A DNA stretch of 45,757 nt from Bacteriovoracaceae bacterium (GTDB lineage: Bacteria > Bdellovibrionota > Bacteriovoracia > Bacteriovoracales > Bacteriovoracaceae): assembly GCA_023954635.1 (NCBI GenBank), contig JAGSHI010000012.1:1-45757 (forward strand), written 5' to 3'. Shown here one piece after another: positions 8,527 to 16,738 of this stretch (positions within the stretch are counted from its first letter, which is position 1; each line of letters opens with the position of its first letter). The notes below the pieces were generated by a model, which searched no databases, was not told the DNA's origin, and saw nothing but the letters and a program-made list of their open reading frames with translations. Made by a program: the position numbers and the translations under genes.

Positions 8527-10527
8527 ATGTCCCTAGGCCCTTTAAAGATCCAATGTAAATTGGCAAAGACCCCAGTAGATTCCCCCAAGTACTCTGTCCC
8601 CGTCAAAAACCTTGATGGAACAGAATCCCAAGTTGGCGATCCCAAAGTCACAAGGGCGCTCGTAGCACTTATGAACCAACACGCTGTCATCGGTGGAGCT
8701 GCTGCTCACTGGGGCGGTCCTGCTGCTTTTGCAGAAATTATGTCATCCATTCATGGAATTATGTTTAAAGACAAGAGCAAGTCTTGGTTTGAAGAGTTTA
8801 ATTTTGTAAACGATGCTGGCCACTGTGAAAATGGTGTTTATGCACTTAGAGCTAATTATGGATTTGATGGACTAAATTTTGATGATCTAAGGAAGTTTAG
8901 ATCTATCGAAAGTAAACTCACTGGTCACGGTGAAGCTCACTTAAATCCAGAAGGTGTTTTTGTTTCTAACGGACCTTTAGGTTCTGGTCTTCCTCAAGCT
9001 CAAGGGCTTGCAATGGCCGATAGTCTTATTGGAAATGATCGACTTACCGTTTGTACCATTTCTGATGGAGCGAGCATGGAAGGAGAAGCGAAAGAATCTT
9101 TTGCGGCCCTCCCAGGACTTGCACAAAAAGGAAAACTAAACCCATTTGTCATGGTTATATCTGATAACAACACAAAACTTTCAGGAAGAATTGATCAAGA
9201 CAGTTTTTCTATGGCCCCAACTTTTGAATCTCTAAGCATTTTAGGATGGGAAGTTGTCAAAGTTGAAAACGGTCACGATATCCAAAGCACGCACACCGCT
9301 ATTGAAAAAGCGATGGAAACGGCAAGAAAAAATCCAAGTAAGCCAGTAGCTGTTTGGACAAAGACAATTAAAGGCTACGGAGTTAAATCTACAGAAGAAG
9401 CCGCTTCAGGAGGACATGGTTATCCTCTCAAAGCTTACGACGACAAACTTCCAGCATTCATCGATGAGATCTTTGGATCTGATACGCCTAATGAATTCAG
9501 CCAATGGTCTAAAGATGTAGTGAATTCTAAGCCAGAAGCAAAAGCAAACACTTCTTCTTCAGATGTTATTAATGAAAAAGTACAACCTGGATTTTCAAGA
9601 GCTGCGATTAGAGCAACGAAAGAAGGTCTACCTGTTTTCTCTTTAAGTTCTGATCTTCAAGGTTCTACAGGTATTGCAGCTTTTCAAAAAGAATGTACTG
9701 ATAACTATTATGACCTTGGTGTTGCAGAATCAAATATGGTTTCAACTGGTGTTGGACTTTCAAAGCAAGGCCTTATTCCTATCGTTGATACCTTTGCACA
9801 GTTTGGAATTACAAAAGGAAATCTTCCTTTAATAATGTCTACTCTCTCTGAAGGACCAGTCATCGCACTTTTTTCACACACTGGTTTTCAAGATGCTGCT
9901 GATGGAGCAAGTCACCAAGCAACAACATTTATGGCGGCCACAGCTGCGATACCTCATACAACCATTGTGAATTGTACTTGTTCGGCCGAAGCTGAATCTC
10001 TTATGTACCAAGCAATCACAAGATTTAAAGACGCCAAAGAAAAAGGAAAAATGCCTGATACAGTTTGTTTCTTTTTTGGTAGAGAGAATCACCCTCAATA
10101 CTTTATTAAAGATTGTGATTACAAATGGGGAAAAGCTCAAATCATTGAAGAAGGTAGTGACGTCACAATTGTGGCAACTGGACCAATGCTTCCAAAGGCC
10201 CTTGCTGCTGCAGAAAAATTAAAAGAAAATGGAAAGTCGGCAACAGTAATCAATAACTCTTTTGTAAACAGACCTGACACTGAAACAATTTCAGCTGCTC
10301 TTAAAAAGACAGGTAATAAACTTATTACAATTGAAGATCATCAACTCATTGGTGGAATGGGATCACTTCTTATTCAGGCCCTTAAGTTAGAAGGTCATGA
10401 GTTTAATGTTAAGTCACTAGCAAATAGTGGGAAGTTTGGTCAGAGTGCATACAAAGCAGATCATCTCTATGATCTTTATGGCCTCTCAGCTGATGGAATC
10501 TTACAGGCCTTAAAGGACTTAGATTAA
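8527..10527 (+). CDS. Transketolase-like thiamine-diphosphate enzyme
   Basis: A 666-aa protein from the ATG at 8527, preceded by TTTGGAGG. An upstream GTG at 8491 in frame is less likely. Three transketolase regions are in order: the TPP-binding N-terminal domain (HWGGP at 61-65, GPLGSGL about 149-155), the pyrimidine domain (GVAESNM with the catalytic Glu), and the C-terminal domain. Transketolase moves two-carbon ketol units between sugar phosphates in the pentose phosphate pathway. The usual GDG of the TPP motif is SDG (179-181), with the distal asparagines in SDNN (about 212-215). The match to classical Tkt is only moderate, so another ketose substrate is possible. A monocistronic unit with its own terminator. 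Confidence 0.8.
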   Translation: MSLGPLKIQCKLAKTPVDSPKYSVPVKNLDGTESQVGDPKVTRALVALMNQHAVIGGAAAHWGGPAAFAEIMSSIHGIMFKDKSKSWFEEFNFVNDAGHCENGVYALRANYGFDGLNFDDLRKFRSIESKLTGHGEAHLNPEGVFVSNGPLGSGLPQAQGLAMADSLIGNDRLTVCTISDGASMEGEAKESFAALPGLAQKGKLNPFVMVISDNNTKLSGRIDQDSFSMAPTFESLSILGWEVVKVENGHDIQSTHTAIEKAMETARKNPSKPVAVWTKTIKGYGVKSTEEAASGGHGYPLKAYDDKLPAFIDEIFGSDTPNEFSQWSKDVVNSKPEAKANTSSSDVINEKVQPGFSRAAIRATKEGLPVFSLSSDLQGSTGIAAFQKECTDNYYDLGVAESNMVSTGVGLSKQGLIPIVDTFAQFGITKGNLPLIMSTLSEGPVIALFSHTGFQDAADGASHQATTFMAATAAIPHTTIVNCTCSAEAESLMYQAITRFKDAKEKGKMPDTVCFFFGRENHPQYFIKDCDYKWGKAQIIEEGSDVTIVATGPMLPKALAAAEKLKENGKSATVINNSFVNRPDTETISAALKKTGNKLITIEDHQLIGGMGSLLIQALKLEGHEFNVKSLANSGKFGQSAYKADHLYDLYGLSADGILQALKDLD

Positions 10528-10553
10528 TTTATTGAAAAAATTTTCAAATAAAG

Positions 10554-10582
10554 AAAAGGGCCTAATAGGCCCTTTTTTTTTT
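10554..10582 (+). terminator. Rho-independent terminator of the transketolase gene
   Basis: AAAAGGGCC, a TAATA loop and GGCCC, then ten T. The perfect GGGCC/GGCCC stem is extended by A-T pairs, starting 26 nt after the stop codon. Confidence 0.92.
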
Positions 10583-10668
10583 GCTCAAATTGGCCCTCAT
10601 AAATTTTATTCACACTCAAGAACCCTTGAAATCTCTACATACCAGTGACAATTTGACACCAAATTTAA

Positions 10669-10684
10669 TGGCCTAGATTTTGCT
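10669..10684 (+). promoter_or_regulatory. Candidate sigma54 (-24/-12) promoter
   Basis: TGGC (10669-10672), 7 nt, then TTGCT (10680-10684). This gives the exact GG-N10-GC spacing of RpoN promoters, and the conserved R and W positions fit. The predicted start near 10695 leaves a leader of about 25 nt before the 38-codon gene at 10720. A sigma70-like TTGACA also sits at 10653-10658 but has no good -10 partner. Confidence 0.5.
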
Positions 10685-10719
10685 TCTTAGTATTGCGTAA
10701 AAGAATGAGAGGAACACTA

Positions 10720-10836
10720 ATGAGAAAAGATCAGCGTCAAATGAACGTTCTAAAGAATTTGCCCATCATTATTTTGATGAGCACCTTCATTATCTTACTT
10801 CTGTTAATGAGTGCAAAAGCTGCACAGATCTTCTAG
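10720..10836 (+). CDS. 38-aa membrane or exported peptide
   Basis: A short gene: ATG preceded by GAGAGGAACACTA, 38 codons, stop TAG at 10834-10836. The peptide has a basic N-terminus (MRKDQRQMNVLKN), one strongly hydrophobic segment (residues 14-30) and ends SAKAAQIF. It reads either as a single-span small membrane protein or as a signal sequence whose cleavage after AKA would leave almost nothing. Support comes from the ribosome site, the sigma54-like promoter just upstream and a start at the right distance. No homologue is recognised. Confidence 0.5.
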   Translation: MRKDQRQMNVLKNLPIIILMSTFIILLLLMSAKAAQIF

Positions 10837-10845
10837 TGTCACTAG
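10833..10845. repeat. 13-bp palindrome between convergent stops
   Basis: CTAGTG-T-CACTAG is a perfect dyad overlapping the stop of the small peptide gene and lying 1 nt before the convergent stop at 10847. The one-base centre cannot form a terminator hairpin, so if functional it is a DNA site. Confidence 0.35.
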
Positions 10846-10846
10846 T

Positions 10847-11506
10847 TTAAAAAGAGGTAAAGATTTGTCTAAAAGTCTGATCTGCTCCGCTTGAGCAATC
10901 TCTCACTATAAGACGTTCCTTTAATATACCAAGATAATTTTGGGCCGTTCCACTTCTACTTGTTATAACACTAGCCTTTTCAATCTCATAAACAATCCAA
11001 GCTCCGTTTGCATTTTTTTGTGCTTTAGCAATATGAAAATTATCGTAGTTACTAGCGACCCCAGCAAAGATTTGTAATTTTGTAGTTCCAACGATGGCCG
11101 TATTTTCGACTACAGCTCCGCTTAGAACAGTCTGACAAAATGTTTTAATATCACCGTTTTGATCATTAACAATATCTTTTAAATAACGAGATCGATTTCT
11201 GGCCTCTAGCCAATTGTTCTTTCCGATTTGAACTCTAAGGTCGGCATTAAAAGGTCCCATATCAAACTCGGTTGTGTCACCACAATCTCGTTTTTTTGAG
11301 CGTAATGAAAATGTTGCTTGCCTATCGCCCAAAGTATTAAAATATTCTCGTTTATCTTGAAGGGCCTCACAAATTCGATTCAAACTTTGAAGCTCTTCCC
11401 CTCTAAGTTCTCTAACTCCACCTTGAGTACCCTCATCTTCAGCTTTTTCAACTTTACAAGATAGTCCAAGTATTAAAACAAAACCTAACACTATTACTTT
11501 TTTCAT
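10847..11506 (-). CDS. Lipoprotein of unknown function
   Basis: A 219-aa protein with a lipoprotein signal ending LGLSC (lipidated Cys at residue 17) followed by a charged linker (KVEKAEDEG). The mature part has several Cys (for example in KRDCGDT, TFCQTVL and VRDCSSG) that could form disulfides, and no recognised domain. It starts 11 nt after the stop of the phosphatase gene with an AGGAGTTTCA ribosome site, so it is probably the third gene of the 13846-10847 operon. Expected anchored in the outer or inner membrane facing the periplasm. Confidence 0.75.
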   Translation of the reverse strand: MKKVIVLGFVLILGLSCKVEKAEDEGTQGGVRELRGEELQSLNRICEALQDKREYFNTLGDRQATFSLRSKKRDCGDTTEFDMGPFNADLRVQIGKNNWLEARNRSRYLKDIVNDQNGDIKTFCQTVLSGAVVENTAIVGTTKLQIFAGVASNYDNFHIAKAQKNANGAWIVYEIEKASVITSRSGTAQNYLGILKERLIVRDCSSGADQTFRQIFTSF

Positions 11507-11517
11507 TGAAACTCCTA

Positions 11518-11958
11518 TTAGAAATCGCCCCAGTCACATTGCAAACAAACAAGACCAATTGATCTCCACATTTTCACAACAGATAGTCTGTCATCAATAA
11601 CAAAAAGAACATCATGGTCATTTTTAATATCGTGTTCATAAATATCTTTTTTAACTTCATCGTCACCACGATAATCGGCGGCTTGTCTCATATAGAGATC
11701 TTTATATTCGATATGATGTCTTTTTAACCAATCTTCTGTATGTTTTCTATAGTTCTCATCTCTTCCTGTGACAAAGATAATCTCGAACCCATTTGAATTC
11801 ATTGATTCAATCAACTTTGCGCACCAGATATTAAGAGTGTCATCAATCATTCCGTCATTAAATGCTCGCCAGTTTTTTTCTTCTTGCTGAACATGATGAA
11901 CACGATGTTCGACATCACATAGAGTTCCATCTAAGTCGACAATGATGGCCTTATTCAT
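11518..11958 (-). CDS. PseT-like polynucleotide 3'-phosphatase domain protein (HAD fold)
   Basis: A 146-aa stand-alone HAD phosphatase. The catalytic DLDGT (D8, D10) opens the protein, FVTGRDENYRKHTEDWL is motif II, and VIDDRLSVVKMWRSIG supplies the acidic motif IV. This motif series, including the final CLQCDWGDF, closely follows the C-terminal phosphatase half of T4 polynucleotide kinase, which removes 3'-phosphates from nucleic acid ends. The kinase half is absent. The start overlaps the end of the upstream fusion gene by 8 nt, with GGAG inside that gene, so the two are translated together. A role in RNA or DNA end repair is inferred from the family. Confidence 0.8.
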   Translation of the reverse strand: MNKAIIVDLDGTLCDVEHRVHHVQQEEKNWRAFNDGMIDDTLNIWCAKLIESMNSNGFEIIFVTGRDENYRKHTEDWLKRHHIEYKDLYMRQAADYRGDDEVKKDIYEHDIKNDHDVLFVIDDRLSVVKMWRSIGLVCLQCDWGDF

Positions 11959-13846
11959 TAACGATATCTCCAGTTGTCTTCCCTAAAACTCCTAGCATAT
12001 GATTTCTCATCTTATCAGGACAGTATTCTTCAGGAGTAATAGGTTGACCGATGTGAACGACTACAGTTCGCCTAAGAGTTTTTGGAAATTTAAAAATAAT
12101 TTTTCCACCTTCAAATGAAAAGATAGAGCCCCAAAGTCCTTCCAGTGTTACAGGAACAATACTAACTGGATCTTTTTTTATTATTTTAATGAGACCTGGT
12201 TGAAATTTTTTAATTTTCCCATCCCTTGTAATCCATCCCTCAGGAAAGATACCAAGGCAATGACCTTCTTTAATATTTTGAGAAATATTTGAAAAAGCTT
12301 TCTCTAGAACTTCGGCACTTTCTTTTCTCGTGGCTATTGGAATTAACCCGGCCTGAGAAAACCAAAATTTCCCCGTTGGTAGTGAGTAAAAAGCATTATC
12401 AATGATGAATCTCACAGGTCTAGGACTCGCGGCCATTATGAAAATCCAATCAATATAAGTCACATGGTTAGTGGCCAGAATAATAGGTCCATCTTTTGGA
12501 ATATTGTCGTGACCTTTGACCTCTAGTTTATAAAAGGTATGTGAGAAAATCTGCATTACAAAACGAACAGTTTTTTCACTGTGAACATAATAAATATAAA
12601 AAGACATTAAGAGGTTCATACCACCCAAGATTCCAAACTGCATTGGAACCGTTACTTTCAGAGTATGTAGAATCATAATCATGATAGCCGCACTCACCAT
12701 AAAGAGAGCGTTAATGATATTATTACCACTTATGATTCTTGAAAGCTCTTTAGGATCACTTCCTTCCTGAACAAAAGTCATTTGAGGAATAATATACATT
12801 CCCCCAAATACTGAGATCATCATCAAATCAAAAAATATTCGAATTGAGTTATCTTGTGTAAAAAACTCTTTAACTCCAAGAAGGTTATCAGGGCTTCCAA
12901 TACCCTTCCAATGAGAACCAACCCAATACATATCAACCATAAAAAAGCTTAATAAAAGAGCTGCTGGCGCGACCATGCCAATTTCAACTTTCTTTTTACT
13001 AAACTTATCCGACATCATCGAACCAATACCCATACCAATGGTAAAAGTGGCCAAGAACATCGTTCCAACTTTTTCTCCTCCAAAGAGTACATCTTTTGAC
13101 ATCACTGGAAGTAAAGATAAAATTCCGGCACCTAAAAACCAAAACCAAGAGATTCCAATAATAGTATTGAAGACTAACTTGTCTTTGGCAGTCATTTTCA
13201 AAATCTGCCAGCTAGGGCGAAAAAGAGTGAAGTCGATCTTTACATCAGGATTAGAATTCCCCACTTTATTTAAAGCTGTAGAACTTATTATTCCAACAAG
13301 AGCTAACAAAATTAATCCTATACTTAGGAAAGCAAAGTAATTCGGAAGAGTAACAACAAGTCCACCAAGAATAGTTCCGATAAGAATTGCTAAAAATGTT
13401 CCTCCACCAACAAAAGCATTTCCTTGAACTAGTTCTTCTTTTTTAATGAGGTGAGGAATTATTCCATATTTTAAAGGTCCAAAGAAAGCTGACTGAGCAC
13501 CCATCATAAAAAGGACAATCATCAAAAGTGCATAGTTATCTAAATAGAATCCAATCGATGCCAATATCATCACACAAAGCTCAGTCACTTTTGTGATAAA
13601 GATAACCTTAGATTTTTCAAATCTATCTGCCAACTGCCCTGCTGTTGCTGAAAAAATAAAAAACGGAAAAATAAAAATACCACCAGCTGCTGCTACTAAT
13701 AATCCGGAGCCGAGTCCAAAAAGAGTCACACTTTTATAGGTAATAAGAATAACGAGGGCATTTTTAAAAAAGTTATCATTCAATGCACCAAGGAATTGTG
13801 TCCAAAATAATGGCCAAAAACGTTTGTCAGATAGCAATGTACTCAA
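11951..13846 (-). CDS. LplT-like MFS transporter fused to PlsC-like acyltransferase
   Basis: A 631-aa protein. Residues 1-420 form a 12-span major facilitator domain opening with the LplT-like FLGALNDNFFKNAL. Residues about 440-631 form a 1-acylglycerophosphate acyltransferase domain with HX4D (H461-D466) and FPEG (534-537). LplT flips lysophospholipids inward and Aas re-acylates them. In many bacteria the three parts (LplT, PlsC and AMP-binding acyl-ACP synthetase) are fused; here the synthetase part is missing, so acyl donors must come from elsewhere. The start is TTG at 13846, supported by GGAG 7 nt upstream. Likely recycles lysolipids at the inner membrane. Confidence 0.85.
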   Translation of the reverse strand: MSTLLSDKRFWPLFWTQFLGALNDNFFKNALVILITYKSVTLFGLGSGLLVAAAGGIFIFPFFIFSATAGQLADRFEKSKVIFITKVTELCVMILASIGFYLDNYALLMIVLFMMGAQSAFFGPLKYGIIPHLIKKEELVQGNAFVGGGTFLAILIGTILGGLVVTLPNYFAFLSIGLILLALVGIISSTALNKVGNSNPDVKIDFTLFRPSWQILKMTAKDKLVFNTIIGISWFWFLGAGILSLLPVMSKDVLFGGEKVGTMFLATFTIGMGIGSMMSDKFSKKKVEIGMVAPAALLLSFFMVDMYWVGSHWKGIGSPDNLLGVKEFFTQDNSIRIFFDLMMISVFGGMYIIPQMTFVQEGSDPKELSRIISGNNIINALFMVSAAIMIMILHTLKVTVPMQFGILGGMNLLMSFYIYYVHSEKTVRFVMQIFSHTFYKLEVKGHDNIPKDGPIILATNHVTYIDWIFIMAASPRPVRFIIDNAFYSLPTGKFWFSQAGLIPIATRKESAEVLEKAFSNISQNIKEGHCLGIFPEGWITRDGKIKKFQPGLIKIIKKDPVSIVPVTLEGLWGSIFSFEGGKIIFKFPKTLRRTVVVHIGQPITPEEYCPDKMRNHMLGVLGKTTGDIVNE

Positions 13847-13977
13847 AACGGAACTCCATTTCCAAAATCAATGTATATATAAGATAAGTGTATCAAATTC
13901 CTTAAAGTTTTTGTCCAAAAAAGCCTTTTGATCAGGTATCTATTGATCTTTGGTCACGCTGGGATTACATTTCTTTT

Positions 13978-14628
13978 ATGATTAAGCTCTACCACTATAT
14001 CCATTGCCCTTATTGTGTTCGTGTCCGACTTGTTCTTGGTTTGTTAAATCTTGAATGGGAAAGTGCACCTTTGCCTTATCACGATGAGAAGACACCCCTC
14101 GATCTCACTGGTGTAAAAATGCTTCCAATAATTGAGATAGATGGTGCTCCTTCTAACGAGAGTCTCGATATAATTGTAAAGCTCGATAAAGATAATACGC
14201 TTGAAAGTTCACGCCTTGAAGATAAGAAACTACTTTCGGAAGTAGAAGATATTCTTAGTCAATTTAGCCTCCCAGTTCATAGTCTTTGTATGCCTTATTG
14301 GGCCTGGACAAAAGAGTTTAATGAAGAATCAAGAAAATATTTTCAAACCAAAAAAGAGAAAAAAAGAGGCCCTTTCCATTTACTTGTCCAAGACAAACAA
14401 AAATATCTTGATATGCTACCGTCACTCTTTGAAGAATTAACCAAAGAACTTAAGCCTTACTTTCGAAGTGAAAAGATCACGATATTAGATATTATGATTT
14501 CATCTCACCTTTGGGGACTTTATATTTATCCAGAGTTTCAATTCCCTAAAGAGATCCATAACTATTTAATGAAAATCAAGGAAGACTGTAAGTTTGATTA
14601 TCATGAAGACTTTTGGAAAGAAGCCTAG
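13978..14628 (+). CDS. grxB: Glutaredoxin 2 (GrxB family)
   Basis: A 216-aa protein with an N-terminal thioredoxin fold (active site CPYC at residues 10-13, cis-Pro in KMLPIIEIDG) and a C-terminal all-helical GST-like domain. Length and architecture fit E. coli Grx2, a glutathione-dependent disulfide reductase of the cytosol. No clear ribosome site precedes the ATG, but family alignment (MxLYxYxHCPYC) fixes the start. Its last 4 bases overlap the convergent EamA gene. Confidence 0.88.
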   Translation: MIKLYHYIHCPYCVRVRLVLGLLNLEWESAPLPYHDEKTPLDLTGVKMLPIIEIDGAPSNESLDIIVKLDKDNTLESSRLEDKKLLSEVEDILSQFSLPVHSLCMPYWAWTKEFNEESRKYFQTKKEKKRGPFHLLVQDKQKYLDMLPSLFEELTKELKPYFRSEKITILDIMISSHLWGLYIYPEFQFPKEIHNYLMKIKEDCKFDYHEDFWKEA

Positions 14629-15500
14629 AATACAAGAATCCTCATTCCTAATAAAAAGAAAATAAACGCTATTATGAGATAACGGCTGGGCCATTTTTTT
14701 GCAATAATACATTCAAATGCTGAAGAAAAAATTGTACCAGTAATAGCAATACCTGATAGTGAGGCAAGGTGAGCTTTTTGAAGGGCCATTAAATATAACC
14801 CTAGGCTTAAGTATGTACCTAGAAAACTACCGCCAATAGCGAGCCACTTTTCCTTTATTTCTAACTTTTTAAACGTATCTATAAAATTAATCGGTTTAAA
14901 AAAACTCCAAATAACGAAAACGAGAATTGCCCCAAAGCATCGATAAAAGTTTCCTTCAAGAGGCGTTAGATCTGGGTTTTGATCAAAAGATAATCTCGTT
15001 ATGACTACTCCTGTTGCATCTAATAGCATTCCAGTGAAGGCCATTAAGATACCTTTCATTTGCCAATGACCTTCTTTCTTAAATGCTTCAAAAGAAAAGG
15101 TAGCAATACAAAGAATAAAAAAAGTAATCGCCCAAAACTTTTGAATATCTACAGTTTGATCGAAGAGTAGATATCCCATACTTCCTAAAATTAAAGGTTG
15201 AAAACCAAAAAGAATAAGCGTTCTTCCTGGTCCCATAATAGAAAATGACCTTAGGAGGAATACGTCTCCAATCCCAAGACCAATCATTCCACTAAAAACA
15301 AGTAGTGCAACATAGAGAGGTTGGACTTGATTCCAACCAGTGGCAAAAACAATGGTAAAGGCAAAGGCAACAAAAGCGAGAGAAGCTTTAAAGAGATTCA
15401 TCCATACAGGACCAACCTTCCTTGAAAATAAGGTATAAACCTGACTTCCAAGAGCAAAGCAGAGATTAGCTCCAACAGCGAATAGGTAAACGTCTTTCAT
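14625..15500 (-). CDS. EamA/DMT-family transporter
   Basis: A 291-aa protein with about ten hydrophobic spans arranged as two EamA repeats, typical of drug/metabolite transporters in the inner membrane. Repeat 1 contains GMIGLGIGDVFLLRSFSIMG; repeat 2 contains LGTYLSLGLYLMALQKAHLA. Substrate unknown (amino acids, nucleotides or sugars in relatives). The start has a GAGGGG ribosome site. No operon partner is evident. Confidence 0.8.
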   Translation of the reverse strand: MKDVYLFAVGANLCFALGSQVYTLFSRKVGPVWMNLFKASLAFVAFAFTIVFATGWNQVQPLYVALLVFSGMIGLGIGDVFLLRSFSIMGPGRTLILFGFQPLILGSMGYLLFDQTVDIQKFWAITFFILCIATFSFEAFKKEGHWQMKGILMAFTGMLLDATGVVITRLSFDQNPDLTPLEGNFYRCFGAILVFVIWSFFKPINFIDTFKKLEIKEKWLAIGGSFLGTYLSLGLYLMALQKAHLASLSGIAITGTIFSSAFECIIAKKWPSRYLIIAFIFFLLGMRILVF

Positions 15501-15630
15501 GACCCCTCACAGTAATAAACTGATACCTATCATGTTAACGTAAAATTTAATATGAGTTGGCTTTATCTACATCTTTATTACATATTCACGTGGAATAAGA
15601 ACTCTGCTCAACTTGAATTATTTATTCAGT

Positions 15631-16098
15631 TTAAACTTGAACACCTATAACACGATAAAAACTTCTTAGAACCCAAAGAGGGCCAATAAGAAGAAAGAGT
15701 AGATCTTTTAAAAAAGATGGTTTTTTTCCCTCTATCTTGTGACCTACAAATTGGAAGATCCAAGCGATAATAAAGACGACAGTCATGACTTTCCAAATGC
15801 TAATAGCTGGAACCTGGGCCATGTAATAGATACTGACATACATTGGTACGATCATAAAAATCATTCCGAAGAACATTTTTAAGTTCAAAGTTAGATAAAA
15901 CACCATACAGAAAAGGCCAAATATTGTTGACCAATTTAGAAGTGGGCTTACATTCATAAAGTCAGGAGTAGGAATGATCCACATCAGGCCAAGGATAGTC
16001 CACATAATAGCTGGAACCATAATCTTATGAATAATTTGATTTGTAGGATGGGTATGGCTTTCACCATATTCATTCATCCAAGACTCGAATGATTTCAT
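15631..16098 (-). CDS. Mpo1-like (DUF962) membrane protein
   Basis: A 155-aa protein from the second in-frame Met (16098, after a GAGAGATAAA leader); the frame also allows ATG at 16110 without a ribosome site. The N-terminal motif YGESHTHPTNQIIHK is the DUF962 signature YxxxHxxPxNxxIH, whose histidines bind Fe2+ in yeast Mpo1, a dioxygenase that shortens 2-hydroxy fatty acids by alpha-oxidation. Four hydrophobic spans follow, then a basic loop and a terminal helix. A role in lipid turnover is inferred from the family. Confidence 0.75.
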   Translation of the reverse strand: MKSFESWMNEYGESHTHPTNQIIHKIMVPAIMWTILGLMWIIPTPDFMNVSPLLNWSTIFGLFCMVFYLTLNLKMFFGMIFMIVPMYVSIYYMAQVPAISIWKVMTVVFIIAWIFQFVGHKIEGKKPSFLKDLLFLLIGPLWVLRSFYRVIGVQV

Positions 16099-16209
16099 TT
16101 TATCTCTCATGTTTAAACAATATGTGATTATAGACTAGCCAAATATTGCAAACTCGACAAGTAAACATACTTTCAAATTAAACGAGATTTCTATTAGTTA
16201 GATAAACTA

Positions 16210-16737
16210 TTATTTATCAACCATAGTCTTGATAAGATTCCCCATGAGAAGGGCCCCTGCTCCAAAAAGAACAGCATTAGTGACTTTATCAGAAACTCCC
16301 TTTCCTCTCTTTCGAACAATTGGTTTCTGGGCAGGAACAGGCTCAAGATTTTGATCTAAAACAGTCTTTTTATTCTTCTCTACTTTTAAATTTGATAAAG
16401 CAAAAGATTCGAGTTTATTTAAGTAAATAACATCAAGAGATTGGTTATTTTCAACTCCTCTTGTTTTTCGTTTCCCAATTTTGCCTTCAACCTTTACGAA
16501 CCTTCCTTTGTTCTTTTGAACTAAACTTTCAACTTGCTTATTACCTGGTTCAATCGGGTAACCAAAAACCTGCTCACCTTTCTTTACAGAGAGTAAATAG
16601 CTGTAACCAAAAAATTGATCCACTTGTTTTTCTGGAACCTTAATGATCTTCCCCCAGTGGACAATTTCATAGTCCTGAGAAGCAAAGGCTGGATTTATTA
16701 ATAATAAGATCGTTAAAAGTACCGGGAGAAGTTTCAA
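16210..16737 (-). CDS. Exported protein of unknown function
   Basis: A 175-aa protein with a Sec signal (MKLLPVLLTILLLINPAFAS) and a mature domain of about 110 residues rich in short beta strands (for example GRFVKVEGKIGKRKTRG), which might be OB-like. A Lys-rich linker follows, then a C-terminal hydrophobic helix (VTNAVLFGAGALLMGNLIK) that could span a membrane. The start is TTG at 16737 with AAGGA 7 nt upstream, 1 nt after the stop of the transglutaminase-like gene. The two genes are therefore co-translated and probably work together. Confidence 0.65.
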   Translation of the reverse strand: MKLLPVLLTILLLINPAFASQDYEIVHWGKIIKVPEKQVDQFFGYSYLLSVKKGEQVFGYPIEPGNKQVESLVQKNKGRFVKVEGKIGKRKTRGVENNQSLDVIYLNKLESFALSNLKVEKNKKTVLDQNLEPVPAQKPIVRKRGKGVSDKVTNAVLFGAGALLMGNLIKTMVDK

Positions 16738-16738
16738 A

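Noticed and set aside
10653-10658. TTGACA as a sigma70 promoter for the 38-aa peptide
   Set aside because: No convincing -10 element at 16-18 bp; the overlapping sigma54-like site fits better.
12975-13340. 121-codon frame on the plus strand within the MFS-PlsC gene
   Set aside because: Antisense shadow of transmembrane coding sequence with no ribosome site or family.
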